DNA from: an uncultured Pseudomonadota bacterium
GTDB lineage: Bacteria > Pseudomonadota > Gammaproteobacteria > Methylococcales > Methylomonadaceae
Assembly: GCA_903953455.1 (NCBI GenBank)
Contig: CAJBJW010000317.1
Coordinates: 1-42,550, forward strand
DNA: 42,550 bases
Reading direction: 5' to 3'
Made by a program: the position numbers and the translations under genes. Of the stretch, positions 23,849 through 32,980 are shown piece by piece (within the stretch, counting starts at the first letter, position 1; the number at the start of each line of letters is the position of its first letter). Below the pieces are notes generated by a model. The model had not been told where the DNA came from. It did no database searches and saw nothing but the letters and a program-made list of their open reading frames with translations.

Positions 23849-26521
23849 TTATCTTAACCAAGGTGCGACGACGTCAGCGTCAATACCGTATTTAGCAATC
23901 GCCACATCCACTTTTGCTAAATCAAACTGTCCGTTATCCGCTAAACTTTTGAGTGCTGCCACGGCAATATAATAACGATCCACTTCAAAGAAACGACGTA
24001 GATTTTCACGTGTATCTGAGCGACCAAATCCATCTGTACCGAGCACAACATAAGGTGCCTTAATATCTGAGCGGATTTGCTCAGCAAACGCACGAATATA
24101 ATCCGTAGCGGCGATAACGGGTGTTTTTGCATCAGGCAAACAATGCGCAACATGCGATTGTTTTGGGGTTTCAGTTGGATGCAGTCGATTCCAACGTTCA
24201 CAACTTTGCGCATCACGCGCAAGTTCTGTAAAGCTGGTGCAACTCCATAAATCCGATTCCACACCCCAATCACTACGAAGTAATTCCGCCGCAAATTCAG
24301 CTTCACGGAAAATTGACCCTGAGCCAAGTAAATGCACTCGCAATTTTGCGTTGTGATCACCTTGTTTAAAGTGATACATCCCTTTCAAAATATCTTGCTC
24401 AATGCCTTTTGGCATTGCAGGATGCGTGTAATTTTCATTCATCACAGTGATGTAGTAGAAAATATCTTCTTGATCCACATACATGCGACGTAAACCATCT
24501 TGAATAATCACTGCGACTTCATACGCATAAGTTGGATCATAAGAAACACAATTTGGTACGGTAGCTGCCATTAGATGACTATGACCATCCTCGTGTTGGA
24601 GGCCCTCACCATTCAACGTGGTACGACCGGCGGTCGCGCCAAGCAAGAAACCCCGTGTACGTTGATCACCCGCTGCCCAAATCAAATCGCCAACGCGTTG
24701 AAACCCAAACATCGAATAGAAAATATAGAACGGAATCATCGGTACGTTATGCGTTGAATAGGCTGTACCTGCTGCAATCCAGTCACACAAACCACCCGCT
24801 TCGTTAATCCCTTCTTGTAATACTTGACCATGCTTATCTTCTTTGTAGAACATCAGCTGATCCGCATCTTGTGGCGTGTAAAGCTGTCCAACTTGTGACC
24901 AAATGCCAAGTTGTCTAAACATCCCCTCCATACCAAACGTACGCGATTCATCAGGCACAATAGGAACAATACGTTTACCAATATTTTTATCTTTCACCAA
25001 AATATTGAGCAATCGAACGAACGCCATAGTTGTTGATGCTTCTTTGTCATTAGCTTCAAGTAACGTTTTGAAATCATTTAATACCGGCACATCGAGTGAA
25101 ATCGATTTTGCACGACGTGCTGGTAAATACCCCCCCAAAGCCTCACGACGCTCTTGCATATAATTGAGTTCTTTCGAGCCTTCAGGGAACGTAATATAGG
25201 GAAGATTATGTAGCTCATCATCGGTAATAGGTAAATCATACGCATCACGGAAACGCGTTAATGAATTATCACTCATTTTCTTCTGTTGGTGCGTCGTATT
25301 TTGCGCTTGTCCTGAATCCCCCATGCCGTAACCTTTAATGGTTTTAGCCAAAATAACGGTAGGCTGACCTTTATGATTACTTGCTTTTTGGAATGCAGAG
25401 AAGATTTTTGAGGGATCGTGACCACCACGATTTAATTCCCAAATATCTTTATCTGACCAATCTGCCACCATCGCTTTGAGTTCAGGTGTATTGAAGAAAT
25501 GTTCACGTACATATGCGCCATTTTTCGCTTTAAATGTTTGGAAATCCCCGTCAACGCAAGCCATCATTCGCGCTGCTAAAATACCGTCTTTATCGCGTGC
25601 AAGTAAGCTATCCCAACGATTACCCCACACTAATTTGATGACATTCCAGCCTGCGCCACGGAATTCACTTTCAAGCTCTTGAATGATTTTGCCATTGCCT
25701 CGAACCGGACCATCTAATCGCTGCAAATTACAATTGACGACAAAAATTAAATTATCTAAATGTTCACGACCCGCCATGCCAATCGCGCCCAGTGATTCGG
25801 GTTCATCTGTTTCACCATCACCCAAAAATGCCCACACTTTACGACCCGTGGTATCAGCCAACCCGCGATCTTGCAAGTAGCGCATAAAACGTGCTTGATA
25901 AATAGCGCAAATCGGGCCAAGCCCCATCGATACGGTCGGAAATTGCCAAAAATCAGGCATCAGCCATGGATGTGGATATGACGACAAACCATTCCCCCCA
26001 ACCTCTTGGCGGAAATTATCCATTTGATTAAGGGTTAGTCGACCTAGCAGAAATGCTCGAGCATATTCACCTGGTGAAGAATGCCCTTGCGTATAAATTA
26101 AATCACCACCGTGTTTTTCAGATGCGGCATGCCAGAAATGATTGTAACCCACATCATACAAAGTTGCGGCCGACGCGAAACTCGCAATATGCCCACCAAC
26201 GTTGGTATCTTTATTGGCACGAAGTACCATCATCATCGCATTCCAGCGCACATAAGAGCGAATACGATGTTCAATCGTTGCGTCACCAGGGAATTGCGCT
26301 TGTTGCGATACGGGAATAGTATTTAAATATGCGGTATTCGCACTAAAAGGAATATCAAATCCTGAATGTCGTGTTACTGCCACTAAACTTTCAATAATAA
26401 AATGTGCTCGCTCACTCCCCTCACGTTCTAAAACTGATTTTAAGGCTTCAATCCATTCTTGCGTTTCCACGGGGTCAATATCATTTTGACGCGTGATTTC
26501 CGAAAAAAAAGTACTATTCAT
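23849..26521 (-). CDS. aceE: Pyruvate dehydrogenase E1 component (homodimeric type)
   Basis: Thiamine-diphosphate enzyme that decarboxylates pyruvate and acetylates the lipoyl group of AceF. It has 890 residues, almost the E. coli length (887). The ThDP-binding motif GDGETDEPES...NCNLQ spans about residues 231-262; HSSPGEYARAF (about 146-156) and GHDPSKIF are family landmarks, and YTHPAMPKG lies near residue 700. A terminator separates it from ftsK upstream, so its promoter should sit within about 60 bases. No pdhR regulator gene adjoins it. Confidence 0.97.
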   Translation of the reverse strand: MNSTFFSEITRQNDIDPVETQEWIEALKSVLEREGSERAHFIIESLVAVTRHSGFDIPFSANTAYLNTIPVSQQAQFPGDATIEHRIRSYVRWNAMMMVLRANKDTNVGGHIASFASAATLYDVGYNHFWHAASEKHGGDLIYTQGHSSPGEYARAFLLGRLTLNQMDNFRQEVGGNGLSSYPHPWLMPDFWQFPTVSMGLGPICAIYQARFMRYLQDRGLADTTGRKVWAFLGDGETDEPESLGAIGMAGREHLDNLIFVVNCNLQRLDGPVRGNGKIIQELESEFRGAGWNVIKLVWGNRWDSLLARDKDGILAARMMACVDGDFQTFKAKNGAYVREHFFNTPELKAMVADWSDKDIWELNRGGHDPSKIFSAFQKASNHKGQPTVILAKTIKGYGMGDSGQAQNTTHQQKKMSDNSLTRFRDAYDLPITDDELHNLPYITFPEGSKELNYMQERREALGGYLPARRAKSISLDVPVLNDFKTLLEANDKEASTTMAFVRLLNILVKDKNIGKRIVPIVPDESRTFGMEGMFRQLGIWSQVGQLYTPQDADQLMFYKEDKHGQVLQEGINEAGGLCDWIAAGTAYSTHNVPMIPFYIFYSMFGFQRVGDLIWAAGDQRTRGFLLGATAGRTTLNGEGLQHEDGHSHLMAATVPNCVSYDPTYAYEVAVIIQDGLRRMYVDQEDIFYYITVMNENYTHPAMPKGIEQDILKGMYHFKQGDHNAKLRVHLLGSGSIFREAEFAAELLRSDWGVESDLWSCTSFTELARDAQSCERWNRLHPTETPKQSHVAHCLPDAKTPVIAATDYIRAFAEQIRSDIKAPYVVLGTDGFGRSDTRENLRRFFEVDRYYIAVAALKSLADNGQFDLAKVDVAIAKYGIDADVVAPWLR

Positions 26522-26541
26522 TCAATAATCCTAATAGTGAT

Positions 26542-26573
26542 AAAAAAAAATTGTAGCGTTTAACATTAACGCT
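26542..26573 (-). terminator. Intrinsic terminator after ftsK
   Basis: On minus, AGCGTT and AACGCT (plus 26568-26573 and 26555-26560) form a 6-bp stem with a 7-base loop, followed by ACAA and nine T (plus 26542-26550). It separates ftsK from aceE. Confidence 0.7.
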
Positions 26574-26586
26574 CAATTTGAATAAG

Positions 26587-29112
26587 TTATACGGGTGGCG
26601 GCGCTAAAACAACTCGCGTGCCATTATTTTCAGCTGTACTTACAACCCCTGCCACTTCCATTGCTTCAATAATGGTTGCAGCACGGTTATAGCCCACTTT
26701 AAAACGTCTTTGAACGCTTGAAATCGATGCTTTACGCGACTCCGTTACAAAACGAACCGCTTCATCGTAGAGTGGATCAGATTCTGAATTACCACCATAG
26801 CTACTGCTGCCTCCACCAAAACCATCTCCACCTTCAGACACTTCCTTAGTAATCTCAGTGAGGTAATTTGTCGGGCCAGTTTGTTTTAAAAATTCTACAA
26901 CGCGATGCACCTCGTGATCGTCTACAAACGCGCCATGCGCCCTAATGGGAATACTTGTTCCCGAAGGCAAAAACAGCATATCTCCATTTCCAAGCAACGT
27001 TTCAGCGCCACCTTGATCTAGAATGGTTCGCGAATCTATACGTGATGAAACCTGAAACGAAATACGTGTGGGTACATTCGCTTTTATTAATCCAGTAAGG
27101 ACGTCAACAGAAGGCCGTTGCGTCGCTAAAATCAAATGAATACCTGCCGCACGTGCTTTTTGTGCAAGACGTGCGATTAACTCCTCTACTTTCTTACCGA
27201 CTATCATCATCATATCAGCAAGTTCGTCAATCACAATGACAATACTTGGCAAAGTAGATAGCGTGGGAAAATCTTCACCATCTTCAAGGGGATTTATCAA
27301 CTGAAACATCGGATCCCGAATGGTTTCGCCACGACTCGCAGCGTCCTCTATCACTTGATTAAAGCCTGCCAAATTTCGCACACCCATTTTTGACATTAGT
27401 TTATAGCGACGCTCCATCTCACCAACCGCCCAGCGTAGCGCATTACTAGCCTCTTTCATGTCAGTAACTACTGGAGTGAGTAAATGGGGTATTCCCTCGT
27501 AAACCGACAATTCTAACATTTTTGGGTCGATCATAATCAAGCGAACTTGTTCTGGACTCGCTTTGTAGAGCAAACTTAAAATCATGGTGTTAATGGCAAC
27601 GGATTTACCTGAACCCGTTGTACCTGCTACAAGTGCATGTGGCATTTTACCCAAATCAGCCACCATGGGAACCCCAGCAATATCTTTACCTAAGGCTAAC
27701 GTAAGATAGGATTTTGCATATTCAAAAGGGGTGGACTTCAATAATTCCCGCAACGTCACCATTTCACGTTCTTGATTTGGAATTTCAAGACCAACGACTG
27801 ATTTACCGGGAATAATTTCCACAATACGAACACTCGTTACCGACAATGCTCGCGCTAAATCTTTAGATAAACCGCTAATGCGACTCACTTTAACGCCTGC
27901 AGCAGGCTGCACTTCAAAACGGGTAATAACAGGACCTGGGTGAAATCCAACCACTGTCACAGTCACATTAAAATCATTTAAAATATCTTCAACCAGACGC
28001 GACATTTCCTCTAAATCTGTTTCGGAATACCCAATCACATGAGTATCACGCTCATCGAGCAAATCTAAGGTCGGCAATTTATTTCGTTTTGGATAATGTG
28101 GTGCTTTTACTTTTTTAGCTGCAGTGACTTTTAATGATTTTTTTTCTGCTACTTTATCAATCACTTCTGCTTTAACTATTTTTACTTTCTCAATAAAACT
28201 ACTAAATTTTTTATTGATTGATTCGTCTAAATGTTCGTCAATCCCTTTATCACTCAATTCATCATGCTTTGATTTTCTAGTGGCTTTAGTTTTAGCAACA
28301 GTTCCTTCAAATACATCATCTTCAAGCTCATCAAAAAAATCATCAAAATTTGACGAATGGTCATTTTCTGTTTGAACGTATTTTGGAATAGCAACTGGAG
28401 TGATTTTGGAGAAACCACGTTTTCGAGGTGTTTTTGTTTGTTTCTTTTCATCGACATCTACTTCGTCAATGTGGTTATCTTGCGCTTCTAATGAACTGCG
28501 GTGTTGTTGAAGCGTTGTTGACACATTTTGATAAAACGCACGACTAAAATTAAAGCTGTGTTTACCCACAAAATCGAGCACACTGACAACTGAAATTTCG
28601 GTAAATAAACGTAAACTTGCAAAGAGAATTACCAGCAAAAGCAACGTAGCGCCAGTATTACCAAAAGCGACAGCTAAAAACGCACCAAATTCCTGCCCTA
28701 AAATTCCACCTGCACTATGAGGCAGTTCGATATTGAGATGCACGAAATAAAAACTAAACAACGCATCCGCAGATGTAATACTGACAACCGCGCCAAACCA
28801 TTGAATTGCCATCATCCAACGAGACTGCTCACTTCGTTGCTGACTATAAGTTATATAGCCTTGCCATATCAGGACAAACGGAAAAACGTAAGCGCAAAGA
28901 CCAAAAAAACTAAGCATAAAATCAGCGAGCCAAGCACCAAAAACACCACCCGAATTGGCAATCGTTTGCACGGCTCCACTATGCGTCCAGCCCGCATCAT
29001 CATTTCTAAAAGTAATAAGTGAAATAAGAAAAAACAATGCTCCAGCAATGACACTCAACAGTGCAATTTCGCGCAAACCTCGAAACGTCTTATCTTCCAT
29101 CACTGCAGACAT
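26587..29112 (-). CDS. ftsK: DNA translocase FtsK
   Basis: Septal ATP-driven DNA pump that clears and aligns chromosome termini for XerCD resolution. The 841-residue protein has four or five N-terminal membrane helices (about 15-185), a charged Lys/Asp/Glu-rich linker (about 195-345), the alpha-beta motor (about 360-745) with Walker A GTTGSGKS near residue 499 and Walker B VIVIDELADMM near 627, a Gly/Ser-rich spacer (GGDGFGGGSSSYGGNS), and the winged-helix gamma domain (about 775-835: YDEAVRFVTESRKASISSVQRRFKVGYNRAA) that reads KOPS-type polar sequences. The short linker is common outside the enterics. No lolA follows it. Confidence 0.97.
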   Translation of the reverse strand: MSAVMEDKTFRGLREIALLSVIAGALFFLISLITFRNDDAGWTHSGAVQTIANSGGVFGAWLADFMLSFFGLCAYVFPFVLIWQGYITYSQQRSEQSRWMMAIQWFGAVVSITSADALFSFYFVHLNIELPHSAGGILGQEFGAFLAVAFGNTGATLLLLVILFASLRLFTEISVVSVLDFVGKHSFNFSRAFYQNVSTTLQQHRSSLEAQDNHIDEVDVDEKKQTKTPRKRGFSKITPVAIPKYVQTENDHSSNFDDFFDELEDDVFEGTVAKTKATRKSKHDELSDKGIDEHLDESINKKFSSFIEKVKIVKAEVIDKVAEKKSLKVTAAKKVKAPHYPKRNKLPTLDLLDERDTHVIGYSETDLEEMSRLVEDILNDFNVTVTVVGFHPGPVITRFEVQPAAGVKVSRISGLSKDLARALSVTSVRIVEIIPGKSVVGLEIPNQEREMVTLRELLKSTPFEYAKSYLTLALGKDIAGVPMVADLGKMPHALVAGTTGSGKSVAINTMILSLLYKASPEQVRLIMIDPKMLELSVYEGIPHLLTPVVTDMKEASNALRWAVGEMERRYKLMSKMGVRNLAGFNQVIEDAASRGETIRDPMFQLINPLEDGEDFPTLSTLPSIVIVIDELADMMMIVGKKVEELIARLAQKARAAGIHLILATQRPSVDVLTGLIKANVPTRISFQVSSRIDSRTILDQGGAETLLGNGDMLFLPSGTSIPIRAHGAFVDDHEVHRVVEFLKQTGPTNYLTEITKEVSEGGDGFGGGSSSYGGNSESDPLYDEAVRFVTESRKASISSVQRRFKVGYNRAATIIEAMEVAGVVSTAENNGTRVVLAPPPV

Positions 29113-29278
29113 AATTAAAATACTCGCTTATTAAAAATAGTAAATAAAACATGATTATAGATTAATAACAGCATTATTTACATTAAATTTATTTTACTAA
29201 AAACCGCTTACACGCCGCACCAAACTTATTTTCACAACAACTCTAGTCGCGTATTGTGACAAAATTCTTACCGTTTAT

Positions 29279-31231
29279 TCAATTAATTAACAATTTCAAC
29301 TTAAGATGTTGCGCAATTATGTCATCAACAACAGATGAATCAGCCAGCGTTGAAATATCCCCTAACGAATCCATTTCATCTGCAGCCACTTTACGCAAAA
29401 TACGTCGCATAATTTTACCTGAGCGTGTTTTAGGTAAATTGGGCGCCCACTGAATAACATCAATGGTAGCAATGACGCCAATTTCAGCCCGTACCAAGGC
29501 AATCAGTTCTTTCTCAAGTATTGAAGAAGGTTTAACGCCACGTTTCAATGATACATAAGCGTAAATGCCTTGACCTTTTATTACATGAGGAAAACCAACA
29601 ACTGCGGATTCTGCGACGTTTTCATGTAAATCCAGTGCACTTTCAATTTCAGCCGTACCCATGCGATGCCCTGAAACGTTCAATACATCATCTACCCGTC
29701 CAGTTATCCAATAATCACCCTCTTCATCACGTCGCGCACCGTCACCCGTAAAATAATAATTTGGATAAAGTTTGTAATAAGTTTCGATAAATCGCGAGTG
29801 ATCACCGTAAATTGTTCTCGCAAACCCCGGAACAGGAAAACGAATGGCTAAAAGACCTTCTGCCTTCCCCTGCAATTCATTACCCTCATTATCTAAAATG
29901 ACTGGTTGAACACCAAAAAAAGGACGGGTTGCAGAACCTGGTTTAAGTTTTGTGGCACCAATAAGCGGTGTAATTAAAATACCACCTGTTTCAGTTTGCC
30001 ACCACGTATCAACAATAGGGCAATGCTCTTCACCAACGACATGGTAATACCATTCCCATGCTTCTGAATTAATTGGCTCACCGACACTGCCTAATACCCG
30101 TAAACTTTTTCGCGATGTTTGCTTAACTAAATCATCACCCTGCGCCATCAGCGCTCGAATTGCGGTTGGCGCAGTATAGAAAATAGTCACTTGATGTTTA
30201 TCAATTATACGCCAAAAACGATCTGCATTAGGGTATGTTGGCACTCCTTCAAACATAAGTGTTGTTGCACCATTGCATAGTGGGCCATAAATCACATAAG
30301 AGTGTCCCGTAATCCATCCCACATCTGCGCTGCACCAATAAATATCACCCTCATGGTAATCAAAAATATATTTGTGCGTGATTGCTGCGTAAAGTAAGTA
30401 ACCACCGGTGGTATGCAAAACCCCTTTTGGCTTCCCCGTTGATCCTGATGTGTATAGGATAAACAAAGGATCTTCTGCATCCATCCACTGCGGCTCACAA
30501 TACGTTGATACCTGCATCATTTCTTCATGAAACCACACATCACGATGCAGATTCCAATCAACTACGTTAGCTGTATTTTGAACAACAAAAACCGTCTCAA
30601 CATTTCGGCAATGCACAAGCGCTTTATCTACCGTTTCCTTCATTGGAACCACTTTACCGCCTCGGACACCCTCATCTGCACAAATGACGAAATGACAGTC
30701 GCAATCAAGGATACGCTCTTTTAGCGATTCAGCAGAAAATCCACCAAAGACAATAGAATGAATGGCTCCAATACGCGTACAAGCTAGCATGACAATAGCC
30801 ACCTCAACAATCATCGGCATGTAAATACACACCCGATCACCTTTTTGAACGCCATGTTTTCTGAGTACATTTGCAAATTGACACACTTGCTCATGTAATT
30901 GTTGATAGGTTAATTGCTTATCCTGATCAGGATTATCTCCTTCCCAAATAATAGCCGTCTGATTAGCTCTTTTTTCTAAATGACGATCAAGACAATTATA
31001 ACTAACATTGAGTTTGCCACCTTCAAACCATCTGATATGCGCTTTCACAAAATCATGCGCCAAAACCGTATGCCAAGGATGATGCCAATCTAAGAATGTG
31101 TTTGCTTGTTCCGCCCAAAATTGTGCTGGCTTCTCAATCGACTGAGCATAAAGCTGAGCATAGGTCTCCGCATTAATATGCGCGTAATTAGCTACATGCG
31201 ATGGAACATCATACGTTTTTGAGTCTGACAT
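29279..31231 (-). CDS. acs: Acetyl-CoA synthetase
   Basis: AMP-forming ligase that activates acetate to acetyl-CoA through acetyl-AMP. The 650 residues match the family (about 650). The A3 P-loop-like YTSGSTGKPKGVLHT is near residues 264-278, WWQTETGG near 413-420, YFTGDGARRDEEGDYWITGR near 495-515, and the catalytic lysine in RSGKIMRR near residue 606 is the position acetylated by Pat-type enzymes and restored by CobB-type deacetylases in other bacteria. It starts seven bases after the DMT-family transporter gene and so is probably co-transcribed with it and the carbonic anhydrase upstream. Confidence 0.97.
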   Translation of the reverse strand: MSDSKTYDVPSHVANYAHINAETYAQLYAQSIEKPAQFWAEQANTFLDWHHPWHTVLAHDFVKAHIRWFEGGKLNVSYNCLDRHLEKRANQTAIIWEGDNPDQDKQLTYQQLHEQVCQFANVLRKHGVQKGDRVCIYMPMIVEVAIVMLACTRIGAIHSIVFGGFSAESLKERILDCDCHFVICADEGVRGGKVVPMKETVDKALVHCRNVETVFVVQNTANVVDWNLHRDVWFHEEMMQVSTYCEPQWMDAEDPLFILYTSGSTGKPKGVLHTTGGYLLYAAITHKYIFDYHEGDIYWCSADVGWITGHSYVIYGPLCNGATTLMFEGVPTYPNADRFWRIIDKHQVTIFYTAPTAIRALMAQGDDLVKQTSRKSLRVLGSVGEPINSEAWEWYYHVVGEEHCPIVDTWWQTETGGILITPLIGATKLKPGSATRPFFGVQPVILDNEGNELQGKAEGLLAIRFPVPGFARTIYGDHSRFIETYYKLYPNYYFTGDGARRDEEGDYWITGRVDDVLNVSGHRMGTAEIESALDLHENVAESAVVGFPHVIKGQGIYAYVSLKRGVKPSSILEKELIALVRAEIGVIATIDVIQWAPNLPKTRSGKIMRRILRKVAADEMDSLGDISTLADSSVVDDIIAQHLKLKLLIN

Positions 31232-31238
31232 AAAGAGC

Positions 31239-32123
31239 CTATCGATTAAAAAGTGCGCGGAAAAACCGATCGAAAAAATTGTGCGCTAGCAAAGCAAGCA
31301 AAATTAAAGCCGTACCCACAACGATCGATATCGTCATCGGCTCATTATTCATGCGATGCCCAATCCACAGTGCAAGAACAGGGCTTAGCAATGTCACCAG
31401 TGACACTTGCGTTGCTGAGCGTTGCGACAATAAATAATAGTAAAGCATAAAACCCAAAGGCGTTGCGATGACGCCCAAATATAGCACAGCAATAAAACTT
31501 ACCAGTGTGAACTGCAACGGAATATGTCCGTCAACCATTCCCCATGTAACAAAATAGAAAGGCAATGCAAACAAAAGCCCTCCCGTCACTTGCATCAACG
31601 CAGGTAAATGCGTGTGAAGTCGCTTAATTGCAATGGCACTTAATGCTTGAAGTGAAATTGAAATTAATACGCCAATAAGCCCCAATAAGGCTTGTGGACT
31701 CAATTTTTCAGCGGAGCCAAACATAATACCCAGGCCAATAACACCCAAAAAATAAGAAAGTAATTTACCGATTGTTAAACTTCGCTCATTTAACCAAATT
31801 GCGGCAAATAACGCAGTCACCAAAGGGGTTAAGCCACTAATTACCGAAATCCAACCGGAGGGAATAAATTGCGCTGCCCAATACACCACCGACATCGCAC
31901 CATAAATTTGTATAGCAACCGCCGCATAGGTAAGAACCGCTAAACGTGAAAAGAGTAAACGTTTCTTGAGTACAAAACCAATAAGAATCATGCAGACAAA
32001 CCCAATAGTCATGCGTGACGTTACACTCCAGATAACGCCTAATCCTTCAACACTTAACTTTATTGCTAGAGGCGTAGTTGCCCACAGTAAAATCATACCG
32101 AGATAGGCGAGCAAGACCTTCAT
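31239..32123 (-). CDS. EamA/DMT-family membrane transporter
   Basis: 294-residue integral membrane protein with ten hydrophobic helices arranged as two EamA repeats (about 1-140 and 150-285), the drug/metabolite transporter fold. Landmarks are the N-terminal LLWATTPLAIKLS, GLTPLVTALFAAIWLNERS near residues 97-115, and the second-repeat YLLSQRSATQVSLVTLLSPVLALWIG near 228-253. Substrate cannot be predicted; the family includes amino-acid, nucleotide-sugar and metabolite exporters. It sits between the carbonic anhydrase (36 bases upstream) and acs (seven bases downstream). Confidence 0.88.
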   Translation of the reverse strand: MKVLLAYLGMILLWATTPLAIKLSVEGLGVIWSVTSRMTIGFVCMILIGFVLKKRLLFSRLAVLTYAAVAIQIYGAMSVVYWAAQFIPSGWISVISGLTPLVTALFAAIWLNERSLTIGKLLSYFLGVIGLGIMFGSAEKLSPQALLGLIGVLISISLQALSAIAIKRLHTHLPALMQVTGGLLFALPFYFVTWGMVDGHIPLQFTLVSFIAVLYLGVIATPLGFMLYYYLLSQRSATQVSLVTLLSPVLALWIGHRMNNEPMTISIVVGTALILLALLAHNFFDRFFRALFNR

Positions 32124-32159
32124 ACGGTTAAAATTCTAACTGCAGGCAGTTAAGCAAAA

Positions 32160-32738
32160 CTAACCCGCGCGACCAATACGCGTTGCTTCAGGAACTTCAA
32201 TTAAGCTACCGGTCGTCACGTCATAAATATAACCATAAACAGGAATATTTGAAGGCACAAGTGGATGGTGACGAATACGTTCAACGTCTTCCACAACACT
32301 TTGTGCTAAATCACTAATCGTGAGCCATGAAATGTGTTTCGCTTCATGTGAACCACCACCTTCGCAGCAATCATGCCATCCATTCTCATCTACTGATGCT
32401 GTTTTTAAACTACTTGCCAGCAAATCACGCATAATGTCGTCAGTAAACGTTTCCATACCGCAATTTGTGTGGTGAATAACAAACCACTCTTTTGTGCCGA
32501 GTAGTTTATAGGAGATAACAAGTGAGCGAATCGCATCATCACTTGCACGACCACCTGCATTACGAATAACATGCGCATCACCTTCACTCAATCCCGCATA
32601 TTTAGCAGGATCTAAACGTGCATCCATACACGTTAATATGGCAAATTGACGCGCTGGCGGCATAGCTAAATCACCTTTAGTAAAATTAGCTATATATTCG
32701 CGGTTGGCAAGCATCACTTCATTAACTATTTTTGACAT
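32160..32738 (-). CDS. Beta-class carbonic anhydrase
   Basis: Zinc enzyme interconverting CO2 and bicarbonate, 192 residues, short beta-CA type. Zinc ligands are C37, H90 and C93 (LTCMDARLD and HHTNCGM), with the catalytic Asp-Arg dyad D39/R41. The NAGGRASDDAIRSL segment (about 60-73) is the conserved beta-CA region. A His-rich insertion-like stretch (DENGWHDCCEGGGSHEAKH, about 126-144) lies on the C-terminal side. The CMDAR context resembles the short Rv1284-like branch more than Can/CynT. It leads the minus-strand group carbonic anhydrase, DMT transporter, acs. Confidence 0.93.
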   Translation of the reverse strand: MSKIVNEVMLANREYIANFTKGDLAMPPARQFAILTCMDARLDPAKYAGLSEGDAHVIRNAGGRASDDAIRSLVISYKLLGTKEWFVIHHTNCGMETFTDDIMRDLLASSLKTASVDENGWHDCCEGGGSHEAKHISWLTISDLAQSVVEDVERIRHHPLVPSNIPVYGYIYDVTTGSLIEVPEATRIGRAG

Positions 32739-32980
32739 AAAAACCCCATTATTATTATTTATTATTGTAAAAGTAAATGCCTCTATGGTGTTCTACTCCT
32801 TACTCATAAAAGCCTCAATAGTGTAACAGGTGTCTGAAATCTTTTTAAACTCAATTACGCAAATTATCCATATACACAAACCCCTTTTAAAGATACGCTA
32901 ATAACATATCTTCGTTAAATTCCATACACTATGTGATAGCATTTGCTATTTTATCGATATAAAAAACTTCTTAAATTTAA
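32739..32980. promoter_or_regulatory. Divergent promoter region between carbonic anhydrase and aroA
   Basis: 242 noncoding, AT-rich bases between divergent genes. ATAGCATTTGCTAT (a 6+2+6 palindrome) lies about 40 bases before aroA and could be an operator. No convincing -35/-10 pair, RNA gene or small ORF was found, and aroA has no clear Shine-Dalgarno. Confidence 0.3.

Noticed and set aside
24903..25163. Several plus-strand ORFs inside aceE, aceF, lpdA and ftsK
   Set aside because: They are antisense shadows of strongly supported genes, with no domain of their own.
29190..29225. GC-containing hairpin between ftsK and acs
   Set aside because: The possible stem is short and interrupted, and the T run is not positioned as in an intrinsic terminator.
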